IMG/VR virus record: IMGVR_UViG_3300045581_000334 | Location: 1-64,000 of that record | Length of the DNA: 64,000 nucleotides | From: a virus | Reading direction: 5' to 3' (one strand) | Shown: piece after piece, positions 6,361 to 17,000 of the stretch | Layout of the letters: each line of letters starts with the position of its first letter | Numbering within the stretch: position 1 is the first letter of the stretch | The notes under the pieces: model-generated | What the model saw: the letters and a program-made list of their open reading frames with translations, nothing else | Databases searched by the model: none | Told to the model about the DNA's origin: nothing | Position numbers and translations under genes: made by a program

Positions 6361-9230
6361 GATGACCATGTCCCCCTGTAAGTAGTACCATTTGTTCCCA
6401 GCATTACCACTCTAGCTCTTCCATATCTTGCAGAGCTGCTATATGTAATATCAGAAACCTGCCCGTCAACGCCAGCTTTAAAGGCCCAATTTACTCCACC
6501 AACATTATATGGATATGTAAAGTCTCCAGGATAAGGCCTTGTTCCGCTTGCTAGCAAAGTTCCTCCACCTGCTGTTGTTCTTATTTCAAATTCCATACCA
6601 GTAATTGAAGACACGCTTCCGCTAACTGATGGATAATCACAATACCATCTTAGGAATTGGCTTGTAGCGTTTCTTTGGAATTGTAAAGCTGGAGCTGGAG
6701 CAGAAGGAGTAACAAACGAAGAGAAGAACGGTGGGAAGAACGGTGGGAAGAACGGTGGGAAGAATGGGAAGAATGGCGGAAAGAAAGGTGGGAAGAAAGG
6801 TGGGAAGAATGGTGGGAAGAACGGGAAGAACGGTGGGAAGAACGGTGGGAAGAACGGTGGGAAGAATGGGAAGAATGGCGGAAAGAAAGGTGGGAAGAAC
6901 GGTGCAGGAACGGTAACTGTTACAGCAACAGATCTTGATGGGTCTGAACTTATACCATTGCTAGCTACCACATCACAATATAATGAACTTCCATATATCG
7001 ATGTATAGTTTGACGGAGGCGTATATGTTTGAGCTGTACTTGTAAATGGAGTAGTTATGCTATTAGGAGCTGCTGGATAAATAGAACCTTGGTCAAAATA
7101 TCTCCATTGATAAGTATATGAGCTTGGAGAATTTGTCCAAGATCCATTACTTACAGTATACAGTGTAACACCCTGTACTCCAGTAGTTGGAGTAATAGCT
7201 GGGAGTGCTGTATTTACTGGTTTAGGTAATTGCTGACTTGCAACTATTAATGTTCTAGAATCATCAACTGTATCCTGCGTAGTATTTCTTGTCATAGTAG
7301 AAGTATTTATTAATGTTGAAGTTTGTGCTGTAGACCCAGACCAATTTAGAATTTCTACTCCATTATTATATATTGCAGTAGTAGATGGCTGATTATCGTT
7401 TGATAAATTATTTGCAACAAAATTTATATCTATTCCTCTTGAATCCCAATAAAATTTGGCTTGATAGTCTACAGTTTGATTGGCATCATTATATCTTGCA
7501 CCCTGCCACCGCACATAAAAATTACTTGAATCAGAAAAAGTCCATAATGCTGTTTGTCTAAGATCTTGTAGTAATGGAGCTACGTATAGACCAGTAGATG
7601 GGAATGAATAAGCTCCAGATGGGTCTGAGCTTGATCCTATACCAATGAATCCATTTGTAGAAACGTATATAGTTGTTCCATTTGTAAATGAAGTACCTAT
7701 TGGTAAATTAATTCTTCTTTGTGATCCAGTTGCCTGGTTGTTAACATAAAATGTATAATTTGATGTAGATGTGCCAGAGGTTGCTGTAGGTCTTGCAACT
7801 CCAGAAGATGTTACTGGACTACCAGCAGTACCAGCTCTAGTAGATCCAGTTTGATTAAGTCCAGAATATGCTGTTACACTATTTATAGTAACTGTAGGAT
7901 TAGTCGCTCCAGTAACATCTAATATTTTTACTGGCATTGAATTTGTATTTACCTCAAACCCATCCTGTAATGCTCCTATTGTATAAGATCCAGTAATATT
8001 CCAGCTTTGTGCTCCAGTTGTTGTGCTGACATTTGCCTGATAGCTTCTAGTCTTTCCTCTTGCAACAACGTAAGCACTAACTGCAGAATTATTTGCAGTG
8101 CTAGCTAGTGTTGATTCATAGTCTGCGCTATTTGTAAATAAATTTATAATATCGACAGTTTGATTTCCTGTGGCATTAACTGCACCAGAAACATTAAATG
8201 TATATCCCAATGTGTCATCTGGTATTGCTGAAGCCCATTCAAATAGAATATTATTGGAAGTTGCAGACACCCTAGTTTGTGTTGGTGTATTTGGAGTTGT
8301 AACAGAACTAATATTGCTAATGGTATAAGTAAAAGCATTAGGTGCTGTTCCAACAGTGTTTGTTGTTCTAACAATTGCAGTAACTCCATTAACTAATGAT
8401 TCTAAATCACTTCCAGAATTAAATACTTCTTCCATTGCATATATATAATTTCCAGAATCAGCTGCTTGTGTAACATATGAATACGGACTTGCTGGTGCTG
8501 GAGTTGATGTGCTACTCTGTATTGGAGTTAAAGATTTTAATTGAGACTCAGTTAATCCCGTAGAAGTACTTCTATACCACTTAATTGTTGACCTAGATGC
8601 TTCTGGTTTATACGCATCGGTTATATCCCAACTAGAAGAATAGCTGATTGTATCTCCTACATTAGGGCTTGTGTTATTAAGAGTAGGAGACCCGCCAGTT
8701 GCTAATCTTGGTTTCTGTCTGGCGACATAATATCTTAATGAGTCTGCTGTTCCAGAGTAAGCAGAGTTTGATGCATTAGCCCTGACACGAAATGTTATCC
8801 AGCCACGATCAAAGTTAGCTGCTGTAGTTCCAGTTATAGTAAATGTATTTGTTGATCCGCTTAAAGCAGCATAGGTTTGCTCATAATTTGTAGAAGACCC
8901 AGTTTCATTAGTAAATGCTATCCACTTATAATCATATGAACCTATAGTGTATCCGTTTGGATTCCAATCTCCTCTATCACCTTTATAAGTTGTGCCAACA
9001 CGAAGAACTGTTCCATAAGATATTTCCGAAGTTGTTGTTGTGTTATTAGATATAAATGGATTTGTATTTGGGTACACACCAGATAATGGCCATACTCTAG
9101 TCCATCCAGCATTTATTTTTGAATAAACATATCTTATTGCTGTAGACCATCCAGAATTTGTTTTTGCAAAAATTTTTGTTATAGGTGTAGACCAACCAGT
9201 GTCTTTTTTAACATAAATATCTGATGGCAT
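6351..9230 (-). CDS. large tail/adhesin protein with FFPP repeat tract
   Basis: A 959-residue probable distal tail or receptor-binding protein. Residues about 1-48 hold three short copies of a GW(S/T)-centred motif (KKDTGWSTPI, KTNSGWSTAI, KINAGWTRVW), seen in phage fibre anchors. A long Ser/Thr/Asn-rich beta region follows with Ig-like modules. Residues about 777-837 are a tract of FFPP and FFP units, and a final beta module follows (about 840-959). The gene lies immediately after the 1192-residue fibre gene. The composition suggests an exposed surface protein. The Phe-Pro tract is shared with two other proteins in the window. The role of the tract is unknown. Confidence 0.75.
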   Translation of the reverse strand: MPSDIYVKKDTGWSTPITKIFAKTNSGWSTAIRYVYSKINAGWTRVWPLSGVYPNTNPFISNNTTTTSEISYGTVLRVGTTYKGDRGDWNPNGYTIGSYDYKWIAFTNETGSSTNYEQTYAALSGSTNTFTITGTTAANFDRGWITFRVRANASNSAYSGTADSLRYYVARQKPRLATGGSPTLNNTSPNVGDTISYSSSWDITDAYKPEASRSTIKWYRSTSTGLTESQLKSLTPIQSSTSTPAPASPYSYVTQAADSGNYIYAMEEVFNSGSDLESLVNGVTAIVRTTNTVGTAPNAFTYTISNISSVTTPNTPTQTRVSATSNNILFEWASAIPDDTLGYTFNVSGAVNATGNQTVDIINLFTNSADYESTLASTANNSAVSAYVVARGKTRSYQANVSTTTGAQSWNITGSYTIGALQDGFEVNTNSMPVKILDVTGATNPTVTINSVTAYSGLNQTGSTRAGTAGSPVTSSGVARPTATSGTSTSNYTFYVNNQATGSQRRINLPIGTSFTNGTTIYVSTNGFIGIGSSSDPSGAYSFPSTGLYVAPLLQDLRQTALWTFSDSSNFYVRWQGARYNDANQTVDYQAKFYWDSRGIDINFVANNLSNDNQPSTTAIYNNGVEILNWSGSTAQTSTLINTSTMTRNTTQDTVDDSRTLIVASQQLPKPVNTALPAITPTTGVQGVTLYTVSNGSWTNSPSSYTYQWRYFDQGSIYPAAPNSITTPFTSTAQTYTPPSNYTSIYGSSLYCDVVASNGISSDPSRSVAVTVTVPAPFFPPFFPPFFPFFPPFFPPFFPPFFPFFPPFFPPFFPPFFPPFFPFFPPFFPPFFPPFFSSFVTPSAPAPALQFQRNATSQFLRWYCDYPSVSGSVSSITGMEFEIRTTAGGGTLLASGTRPYPGDFTYPYNVGGVNWAFKAGVDGQVSDITYSSSARYGRARVVMLGTNGTTYRGTWSSWI
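6721..6903 (-). repeat. FFPP-coding tandem repeat, tract 1
   Basis: Tandem 12-base units (plus-strand GGTGGGAAGAAC) interspersed with 9-base units lacking one Pro codon. On the coding strand they read TTC-TTC-CCA-CC(A/G), giving FFPP and FFP. The plus strand is almost pure purine, so the tract is a polypurine-polypyrimidine run. Copies are nearly identical, which favours copy-number change by slippage or recombination. Confidence 0.9.
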
Positions 9231-9238
9231 TACTTATC

Positions 9239-12200
9239 CTATATCTGTATCCACACATCGCCTTCAGAACCACCAGATGGCGCTGAACTACTTACTGTAA
9301 TATTTCTAATTGCTCTTGAGTTCCAAGTTGTGTCACCTTGTATGTATGTAGACATTATACCAAATACTGGATTAAGTTTCCCTAAAATTTGAACTTGAGA
9401 TGAAGAAACTCCAGGCTTTAAAGCAATTCCAGATGATCCGCCAGTTGAAATTAATAAAGTTCCTCTAGTAACACCAGACAATTCGTCTGCATGTGCAATA
9501 TATGACTGATATGTAGCACTAGGACTACCACCGCTTCTGGTTAGCTGAATTTGATTTGCGCCAAAAGTAGCTGACACGTTTTCATTCCCGTATCCTCCTG
9601 CTCCTATATTCCTTATTGCATTTATAGTAATAGCTCCTCCAGCATCCCATCCAGTTGAGGTGTCTGTCATAGAGATAGAGGCATTATTTGAAATTGTAGT
9701 TGTTTTTGAACCATTAATAATGGTTATATTTCCAGAAGCGTCAATATCAGTATTTGTTGTATCTAGTGATGTTGCCTTTACATTTCCCTCTATGACAGTA
9801 TTAGAGCCTAAAGTAATTGTATTTGAGCTGGCTGATTTTGTTATTCCAGAAGCTCCACCCAGTCTAAATGAACCATCAGAATTCCAATAATCTCCTCCAT
9901 TAACAATGTTTCCTTTTATTTCCAAAACTCCGTTGTAAGAACTAAACTTCATATAGCTGGTGTCAGTTCCTATATTCATTGCTGGCCATATTTTATTTTG
10001 TCCAACTGGTTTGTGCCAACCTATAAAAAATCCAGGATCTGCATTATTATCATAAGAGCTCTTTGACTTAGTCTGATTATTATTATCTACAAATGAAGAA
10101 TATATATGAGCTCCATCTGTATTAACAATTAAACTTTTAAGTAAGTCTAATTCAACTCCAGACCCCAATCTTTGCTGAAGACTAAGTTTGGCGGCAACAC
10201 CATCAGCTATATCAGGATCTTCAGTTAAATTCCAAGATGCTCCGTCATATATATATAATTTATTTTTGTTGCTTGTATTATACCAAGCGTCCCCAGCAGT
10301 AAAAGATACGCCAGCTGGTGGCGTATAATTTGGTCTTAATGGACTTGTAAGCTGTGTTGCCCTTATTATTATTTTTTTTGAATCTGCCACTAATTTTGCA
10401 CTAGCAGAATCTTGGGCTAACACCCATTTACTTGCAGGCGCAACCTTTGTAGAATCGTATATATAAAGCTTATTACTATCGTTTGTATCAACCCAAGCAT
10501 CTCCAGTTTTATATGTACCGCCAGTTGGTTCGTCATTTTGAGCATAAATTTTAGAGGTATCGTTTAACAAATTACCAAGAGAAGATCCAGACTCTACTGT
10601 AATCTTTCCAGATATTATTGCGCCTGTAGCATACAATTGTCCATCTGCATTTACTTGAAAACCAGCCTGTCCACTTGCAGCATTGTTTGCAACTAAATCT
10701 TGTGGCTCTACAGTTCCTGCCCATAAAACAATATCTGACCCTGCTGTAGCTCTTGGTTTTATTCCAACATATGATCCAGAATTGGTGGCAATAATAGAAG
10801 TGGCAGAGGCATTTGATCCAGACGTTAAAGTTATATTAGTTGAAGAGATTGTATTTGGAGCTACGGTCCAATTTCCTATTTTAGCTCTATCTGTTGTAAA
10901 AGTAGGGGCATTGGCTTCGGCATTTGAAATTATTTGTGTTGTTTCTGCCCCATTTGCATCGTAAGCAAATAATCCTAGGTGATTTAATGTAACTTTATTT
11001 AAAACATTGTCAGCAGTTCTAGCAATAAAAGATCCACCATTATTTATTGTTAAGTTTCCACTTATTTTTCCAGACCTAGCATTAATGTCACCAGTTAAAT
11101 ATAAATCTGTTCCATTGAAATACATGTATTGGGTGTCTGTTCCGACCCTTAGTTGTCCTGTTGTAAGCCAGAAGTTATTCTTGTTCCCAGTTTTATTTAA
11201 AAGTATACCGTGGTATCCAGTTAATGGTGCAGCAGTTAAAGATGGCGTTGTTGTAATACTTGTATTTATTGAGTCTAATATTCCAGTACCAAATTTAAAC
11301 TGATCTCCAGTAGCACCGCCAATAGATATATAGGACTTAAGTCTTGCTAACGATCCTTCAGCTGTGGCAACAGAATCTTGTGCTGTAAAAGTTCCTGCTG
11401 TTGTGTAAGATTGTGTATTATTGAATTGATCAACTGAAGCAACCTGGTAGTAATATGTAGTGTTTGGAATTAATCCTGAAACAGTAAATGAAACCGTGTT
11501 GCCAGTTGCTGGATGGTCAACGTACCCGTATTCATAGATAGGATTTAAAGTTTGAGTAGTCCATCTTACTCTATAGCCCCTACAATCAGGATCACTTGAT
11601 TTGGTGAAAGATATAGTTGCCTGAAGGCTAAATCCAGTTTTATCATTTTCATCAACTGATGCTGTTGCTGAAACATTTGTTGGATTTGTTGGAGGAGTTT
11701 CATCTGTTGGATCTATTTTATCTGGAGTTACTGTAACTGTATTGCTATATCCAGTAAGTCCTCCACGTACTCTAGAAAATCTTGCCCTCACTTGACGAGT
11801 AAGAGAGTTTGTGGTTGGGACATAAACTGGATTTGAAGTAGATGATCCTTGATCTACCCAAGTAGCCCCACTGTTTGTGCTATCCTCTATATATATTCTA
11901 TCAAACTCAGAATTATTTGTGAATGAAACATTATAAGACATAGGGCCTTTTGTTGCTGAAATAACTGGTGGCGTTAGTGGGTCTACATAAGCAGGTACAT
12001 CGTATCCAACAACTGTGCTTGTTTGTAAATTTTTATCTCTTACATAAATAAATGCATCGTAGTCTGTTTGGAATGCAGTTACTTGCCCAAAGATTGCTGC
12101 TAGATCTCCTTCAGGAAATACGACTTTATGTTCTAATGGTGGAATTTTAGTTTTATCAACATCTACATATTTAGTAAGGTCTTCATTGTTAGCCATTATT

Positions 12201-12817
12201 GAAATTGCAAACGAATCTGCTAAATCATTCTTAGGTAAGTTTACATCAAATTTCCAAAATAATACTAAATCTCTTTTAACCCATTCATGTCTAACCTCAT
12301 AGACAGGGCTTGGTTGCTCTAATAATGTTATACAGAATTCATTAGAAAATGGAGATAGTTTTCCTGGAGTGTTTGCTTCAGCTTGTAGCTTTACGCAGTA
12401 TGTAGTTACCTTTGTAGCTGATATCTGTATTGTTCCAGCTGCCGAAAAAGAAGTTCCAAACTGTACGTATTCTTCTCCGAAGTCTCCTCCCTTAATCCAT
12501 ATGTTAACTTGTTTTAACACACCTTCTGGATAGTCAGAGTTTGTAGCGTCTTTACCATTCCATGTTACATAAAGTTTATCAGCAATTGCATCTAAATTGT
12601 TTTCTATAAAGTATGGTGGAGGAAGATCTGGCTCTGGAATTGTTTTAAAATCATATATGCTAGACTCTCCGCTAACACCTAACTCTGCATCTTCATAAAC
12701 CCAGGCAAAAGTTAAACCATAATCCGTATCTGGCACAAACCCAGTAAAAACTAAATCAATATACTTACCATCAGAAGATTTAGTTTGAGTGGGATCTAGG
12801 TCAAAAAAATTAGCCAT
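9239..12817 (-). CDS. fibronectin-III-containing tail tip/fibre protein
   Basis: A 1192-residue protein with several beta-sandwich modules in the first 480 residues. One clear Fn3 module contains YRVRWTTQTLNP and GLIPNTTYYYQVASVDQ. The central part resembles lambda gpJ-type tip fibre C-terminal regions (repeated SGKI-type segments such as NARSGKISGNLTINNGGSF). It also has two copies of a carbohydrate-binding-like motif (GDAWVDTNDSNKLYIYD and GDAWYNTSNKNKLYIYD). It probably forms the central tail fibre and contacts the host surface. It sits between tail-tip proteins and the FFPP adhesin. The receptor is unknown. Confidence 0.8.
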   Translation of the reverse strand: MANFFDLDPTQTKSSDGKYIDLVFTGFVPDTDYGLTFAWVYEDAELGVSGESSIYDFKTIPEPDLPPPYFIENNLDAIADKLYVTWNGKDATNSDYPEGVLKQVNIWIKGGDFGEEYVQFGTSFSAAGTIQISATKVTTYCVKLQAEANTPGKLSPFSNEFCITLLEQPSPVYEVRHEWVKRDLVLFWKFDVNLPKNDLADSFAISIMANNEDLTKYVDVDKTKIPPLEHKVVFPEGDLAAIFGQVTAFQTDYDAFIYVRDKNLQTSTVVGYDVPAYVDPLTPPVISATKGPMSYNVSFTNNSEFDRIYIEDSTNSGATWVDQGSSTSNPVYVPTTNSLTRQVRARFSRVRGGLTGYSNTVTVTPDKIDPTDETPPTNPTNVSATASVDENDKTGFSLQATISFTKSSDPDCRGYRVRWTTQTLNPIYEYGYVDHPATGNTVSFTVSGLIPNTTYYYQVASVDQFNNTQSYTTAGTFTAQDSVATAEGSLARLKSYISIGGATGDQFKFGTGILDSINTSITTTPSLTAAPLTGYHGILLNKTGNKNNFWLTTGQLRVGTDTQYMYFNGTDLYLTGDINARSGKISGNLTINNGGSFIARTADNVLNKVTLNHLGLFAYDANGAETTQIISNAEANAPTFTTDRAKIGNWTVAPNTISSTNITLTSGSNASATSIIATNSGSYVGIKPRATAGSDIVLWAGTVEPQDLVANNAASGQAGFQVNADGQLYATGAIISGKITVESGSSLGNLLNDTSKIYAQNDEPTGGTYKTGDAWVDTNDSNKLYIYDSTKVAPASKWVLAQDSASAKLVADSKKIIIRATQLTSPLRPNYTPPAGVSFTAGDAWYNTSNKNKLYIYDGASWNLTEDPDIADGVAAKLSLQQRLGSGVELDLLKSLIVNTDGAHIYSSFVDNNNQTKSKSSYDNNADPGFFIGWHKPVGQNKIWPAMNIGTDTSYMKFSSYNGVLEIKGNIVNGGDYWNSDGSFRLGGASGITKSASSNTITLGSNTVIEGNVKATSLDTTNTDIDASGNITIINGSKTTTISNNASISMTDTSTGWDAGGAITINAIRNIGAGGYGNENVSATFGANQIQLTRSGGSPSATYQSYIAHADELSGVTRGTLLISTGGSSGIALKPGVSSSQVQILGKLNPVFGIMSTYIQGDTTWNSRAIRNITVSSSAPSGGSEGDVWIQI

Positions 12818-12819
12818 TG

Positions 12820-13677
12820 CTATGCACCAAAGTCTAAGTCCAATTTATATTCTATAATTAATTCTCTACCTGCAACCTTTTCTACTTCAGCTATATTAGA
12901 TCTTGCTATCATTCCATATGCTGGATCAAATGTGTCTTCGTCATTAACCCTAAGTCCATCTACGGTAATAGATGTTGCGGAAGTAGTAGGAACCACCACA
13001 ATTCCTAATTTACTAATAGATGATCTTTGTGGATTTCCAACAGCTGTCATATCTGCAAATGCAACATCTTTTATATTCCATCCAACAGAATGCCCTGTAA
13101 AATTAAATTCAAAATAATCAGATTCAGAGCTATACATTCTTACCTTAACTGAAGAAAGATTTGCGTCATTTGCCTTATATGAAAATGATATTGTGTCAAA
13201 ATTGCTGTATCCAGAAATATCAAAGCTTGGAATTATAGCAACATATTCTTGTTGAGATGTACCGTTTGAATCTAAATCTAAAGAGCTATTTCCTACCCTA
13301 TAATCATTTTCATTTAATGTAGGAGATGGGCTCCATTCAAATGAGGATTCAAATGTAGTTATAAATCTATTGTCATATGAGTTATTAGATATTCTTCTAC
13401 CAGGATATAATGCTATCTCATTAATTTTACCCGCCAAATTTGTTGGCAACTTGCTACTATAGATTGCTGTATATGTGTATGGGGTTGTAGATGTATCAAC
13501 ATCTATTCCACCAAACAATACTGGAACACTGTAGAATTCAAATCCTAATCTTGAATTTGTATCGTTTAATGAATACTCAGAATTTGTAGCTATCCCTACA
13601 GACAACACCTTATCAAAGAAGGATCTATTGCCAGCAATATAATCAATTAAAAACCTTTTTCCAAATCTAGTTATCAT
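12820..13677 (-). CDS. minor tail protein with galactose-binding-like domain
   Basis: A 285-residue protein. The first 100 residues (MITRFGKRFLIDYIAGNRSF, then KINEIALYPG) resemble an N-terminal minor-tail module that repeats across actinophage tail clusters. The rest is a beta-rich module (FDISGYSNFDTISFSYKAND and SSVKVRMYSSESDYFEFNF) with the pattern of a carbohydrate-binding jelly roll. It is coupled by overlap to the 119-residue gene upstream and lies two bases from the fibre gene downstream. It is likely a tail-tip component with a possible glycan-binding role. Confidence 0.65.
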   Translation of the reverse strand: MITRFGKRFLIDYIAGNRSFFDKVLSVGIATNSEYSLNDTNSRLGFEFYSVPVLFGGIDVDTSTTPYTYTAIYSSKLPTNLAGKINEIALYPGRRISNNSYDNRFITTFESSFEWSPSPTLNENDYRVGNSSLDLDSNGTSQQEYVAIIPSFDISGYSNFDTISFSYKANDANLSSVKVRMYSSESDYFEFNFTGHSVGWNIKDVAFADMTAVGNPQRSSISKLGIVVVPTTSATSITVDGLRVNDEDTFDPAYGMIARSNIAEVEKVAGRELIIEYKLDLDFGA

Positions 13678-14033
13678 GCTGTTCCCCCCTGTGAAACTGG
13701 CTTAGTGCTTTTTACCTGAAACTTTTTAACAGGTTCTTCTGTTGATATATAAATTCTCATAGAGACCTTTACTTTTGCAACATTGTTTTCATAATAAATT
13801 TCTTGACTAATTGGCTTTTGAATGTCGTCTAGTTGAGGTCTGTCTTTTGGAGGCGGAGGTGGTGGAGGTGGTGGAGGTGGATTACCCCCTCCAGTAGATC
13901 CAAATGGGGTAACGATTCCAGCCCTTGTTACATCCTTAACATCTGCCAACCATACTTTATTTAAATAGTATTTATCAATATCATCACCTATGATAGGCGT
14001 TGATATTCCAGGAACACTATTTTTTTCTGCCAT
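13674..14033 (-). CDS. small tail protein with polyproline run
   Basis: A 119-residue protein. After about 50 residues it carries a Gly-rich segment followed by eleven consecutive prolines, then KDRPQLDD and a C-terminal beta module. The Pro run probably forms a rigid polyproline II spacer. The start at 14033 is six bases after a TATAAT box with no ribosome binding site, so it may be made from a leaderless mRNA. It is another Pro-rich candidate substrate for the dioxygenases encoded further upstream, though that is speculation. Confidence 0.7.
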   Translation of the reverse strand: MAEKNSVPGISTPIIGDDIDKYYLNKVWLADVKDVTRAGIVTPFGSTGGGNPPPPPPPPPPPKDRPQLDDIQKPISQEIYYENNVAKVKVSMRIYISTEEPVKKFQVKSTKPVSQGGTA

Positions 14034-14039
14034 TTATTT

Positions 14040-14045
14040 ATTATA
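14040..14045 (-). promoter_or_regulatory. TATAAT box six bases before ATG (leaderless-type promoter)
   Basis: The minus strand reads TGGTATAAT-AAATAA-ATG. The extended -10 is separated from the start codon by six bases, so transcription would begin at or next to the ATG. There is no Shine-Dalgarno sequence. No good -35 is visible. Confidence 0.5.
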
Positions 14046-14056
14046 CCATTTGAGTA

Positions 14057-17000
14057 TTAAATAGCTCTACAGCTAATACTCGTAGTAACCCCCTCTAAAA
14101 ATCCTAATCTTACTCCAGTAACAATATATTTTTTATCTGTATGAGATAAATCTTGAAGCGGGTAGTGTACTCCAATTATGTCTCCTGGCTCAATAAGTGG
14201 GTTTCCAAACACTTCCATCTCAACACTTCTTCCTTTATTTAATTGTGTTGAAACAATCCAGTCAGCTAATCTTTTCGCATCAGTTTGAGATTGTATCCAG
14301 CTTGAGTCAAACTGTACTGGATATTTTTTAGCTCTGCTATCTGGGTTGTCTGTTGAATATTCAACGACTCCGCCATCCATAATTGGTGTTCCAATAACTT
14401 GAAATGTATTATATTCTCCATCATGCAGGTTTACAGTTCCAGAAGTATTATTCATAACTAACATTTCTGCAGTAAACGGCTGAAGTTTATCTGCCATTAT
14501 TGTTACATTTTTATTTTGTCCTCTTGATAAGTATAATGGGATTGCTGGATTTGCACTGTCGTATCTGACTTTTATTTTTTTAATTTGTCTTACAACTGAT
14601 CCAAATTCTACAAGGGTTCCGTTTCTAGATTCTCTTGTTTCTCCTGAACTATATATCAAATCGCCAAACAATAGGGATATTGTGTCGTCTGAAAATACTC
14701 CGTTATACTGATAAGATCCTTTTGAATTTAAAGTAGCATAATCCATTGTTGAAGTAGCATCTTTTTCTTTTATGTCCATGCCATATACATAATCATAATA
14801 AACTATTCCTTGACCACATAAAAGTCCGACCTTATTTGAAGGAGCCAGAGGCTGGCCATACTTTGCCGCATCATCATCTTCACAATCTATTCTAAATCCA
14901 TTAATAAAAATAGTTAGTGTGTTTTTTATTAATACATTAGAACTATTATATGTGGACTTTATTAATACATCTAGATTATAAGACTGAGCTGCATAGACTC
15001 CAGCAAATTCACTGGCTGCAGAAGTTTGAGATGTTTTTAACTCTCTAGTAACTCCACTAACATTAGTTTTTAAAATTTTAATGTCTTTTGCAGATTTAGC
15101 TCCAGCTGTAGTGGAAATAATAATGTGGTACCCTTTCTTGCCAGTATCTCCAGCAAAAACAGTAATACCTCCTACTTGATCAGTTGAATATGAATCTTGA
15201 AGTCCAGTATCAAATTCATTGTCAAAAAACATTCTGGTTCCCATAGAAAAACAACCTGGCTTATTTGTAATATTCATTCCGTTAAAAGGTATTACTCCAG
15301 AAGTATAATGAGTTTTGCTTTTATCAAAATTTGTAATTGGCAAGAAAGCCTTACCTATCTTTGGAGCCTTTGCTTCCCACGAGTTCTTAGCAGAATTATA
15401 TAGGCTGGTTAAGCTTCCTTTAAAGGGCGGTTCATTGGCTACAGTTAAGTCTACTGGTCCATATGTAGGAACACCATAACTAGAAATTACTTCATGTGAC
15501 TTGGCGCTTGTTCCTAAAGCACCTCTCTTTTTAATTTTATACCTTCCTGTTGGCTTAAAGGTATTTATATTTTGTGCATCTGTCACAGCTAGAGAATAGT
15601 GTTTCCAAAAATCTGAAGAATCTTTAACCACTACTGTTGCTCTTGTAGAATCAGATTGTTTATAATAAGAAAATTCAATGCCTTCGTATTCTATAATTTC
15701 AGTATTTATTAAAAGATATCCTGAAAAGTCTGGAACAATTAAATACTCATCTATTAGCTGATCAACGCTTTGTAGATTAAGAGAAATAAAGTCAGCTTCA
15801 GATGCCGTTAAATTTTGAGACAATGTTCCAGCTGCTAGTGCATCGTCTGATGATATCCAGACAGGTGCAGCATTATTGGCAACATATCCACTGGTTCCAG
15901 GGGCTGACCACAAAACCTTTACGGAATTTCCAGCAACCTTTTCTTTTTTATTTAACCTAATAATATTTGGTATGTAGGAAACTGATCCCCCAGACGATAT
16001 GTCTTCATTGGTAAAAATCCAATCTTGAACTCTGGTTGGACTGTATATTGAATCTCTTGTATAAATTTGTAAAGTATCATTATTGTCTACAAACATATTT
16101 ATCTGTGCGTCTCTACATAATGCCTGTAATGATTCCCACACAGTTTCCCCATCTTTTGTCCAAAAATATCTAATCGTAGGAACTGATGTGTCATTTTCAA
16201 TAATATTAATATTATAGTTTGTAAATCCAATTGACTCTAATACTCTTCTTATGATTGCAGTTACTGGAGTATCTTCAACTAATAATAGTGGGGCAATAGT
16301 GTCTTGTAATATTTTACTTGAATCAAGGCATCTTATTGAAGCCGATCCAAATTCAGACAACGACCAATCTACCATATAATATTTACCCTGTGGGATTTTA
16401 ACATCATTGGTTCCATCGTTAACAACAATATATGGCTCAACAATTGCATTTTTGTCAAGGTATATCTTAGATGAGTCAAAGGATTGGTTTCTATTATATT
16501 CTGTTATTGTGTTGTCCGCCTCATTAAATTTTGTTATATTAATGCTTAATAAATTTGATGTTAAGCTTCCGACTGGCAAAATAGAATCATCATCTATAGT
16601 TGTCTGTTTTTCAATATCAAAATTTTGAATGTCTGAACTTATATCTATTACCCATCTAGGACTAAACTCGATAACTCCTATAAATTTACCAGTGTTAGAA
16701 TTACTAGCAGTAAGGTTTATTTTTTTAAATGATTGAGTACTTGTGTAAGAAGTTGGTGGAGTTTTTGACCAAGTGGTTCCATTATAATATATTGCAGCTT
16801 GTCCATTTTGCAAATCAGACGAGCTTCCAGTAACAGATATTGTGGTGTTATCAGATTTAGTTGCAGTAATTGTCCAACTAGTTGGCGTATCATGACCCGT
16901 TTCAAATCTTGCAATAATTTTGTTACAGGGAAATAGTTTTACAGCAGGAGTTTCTTGATTATCAAAATATTCTATGTCTATATTTATGGGAGCATTCTTT

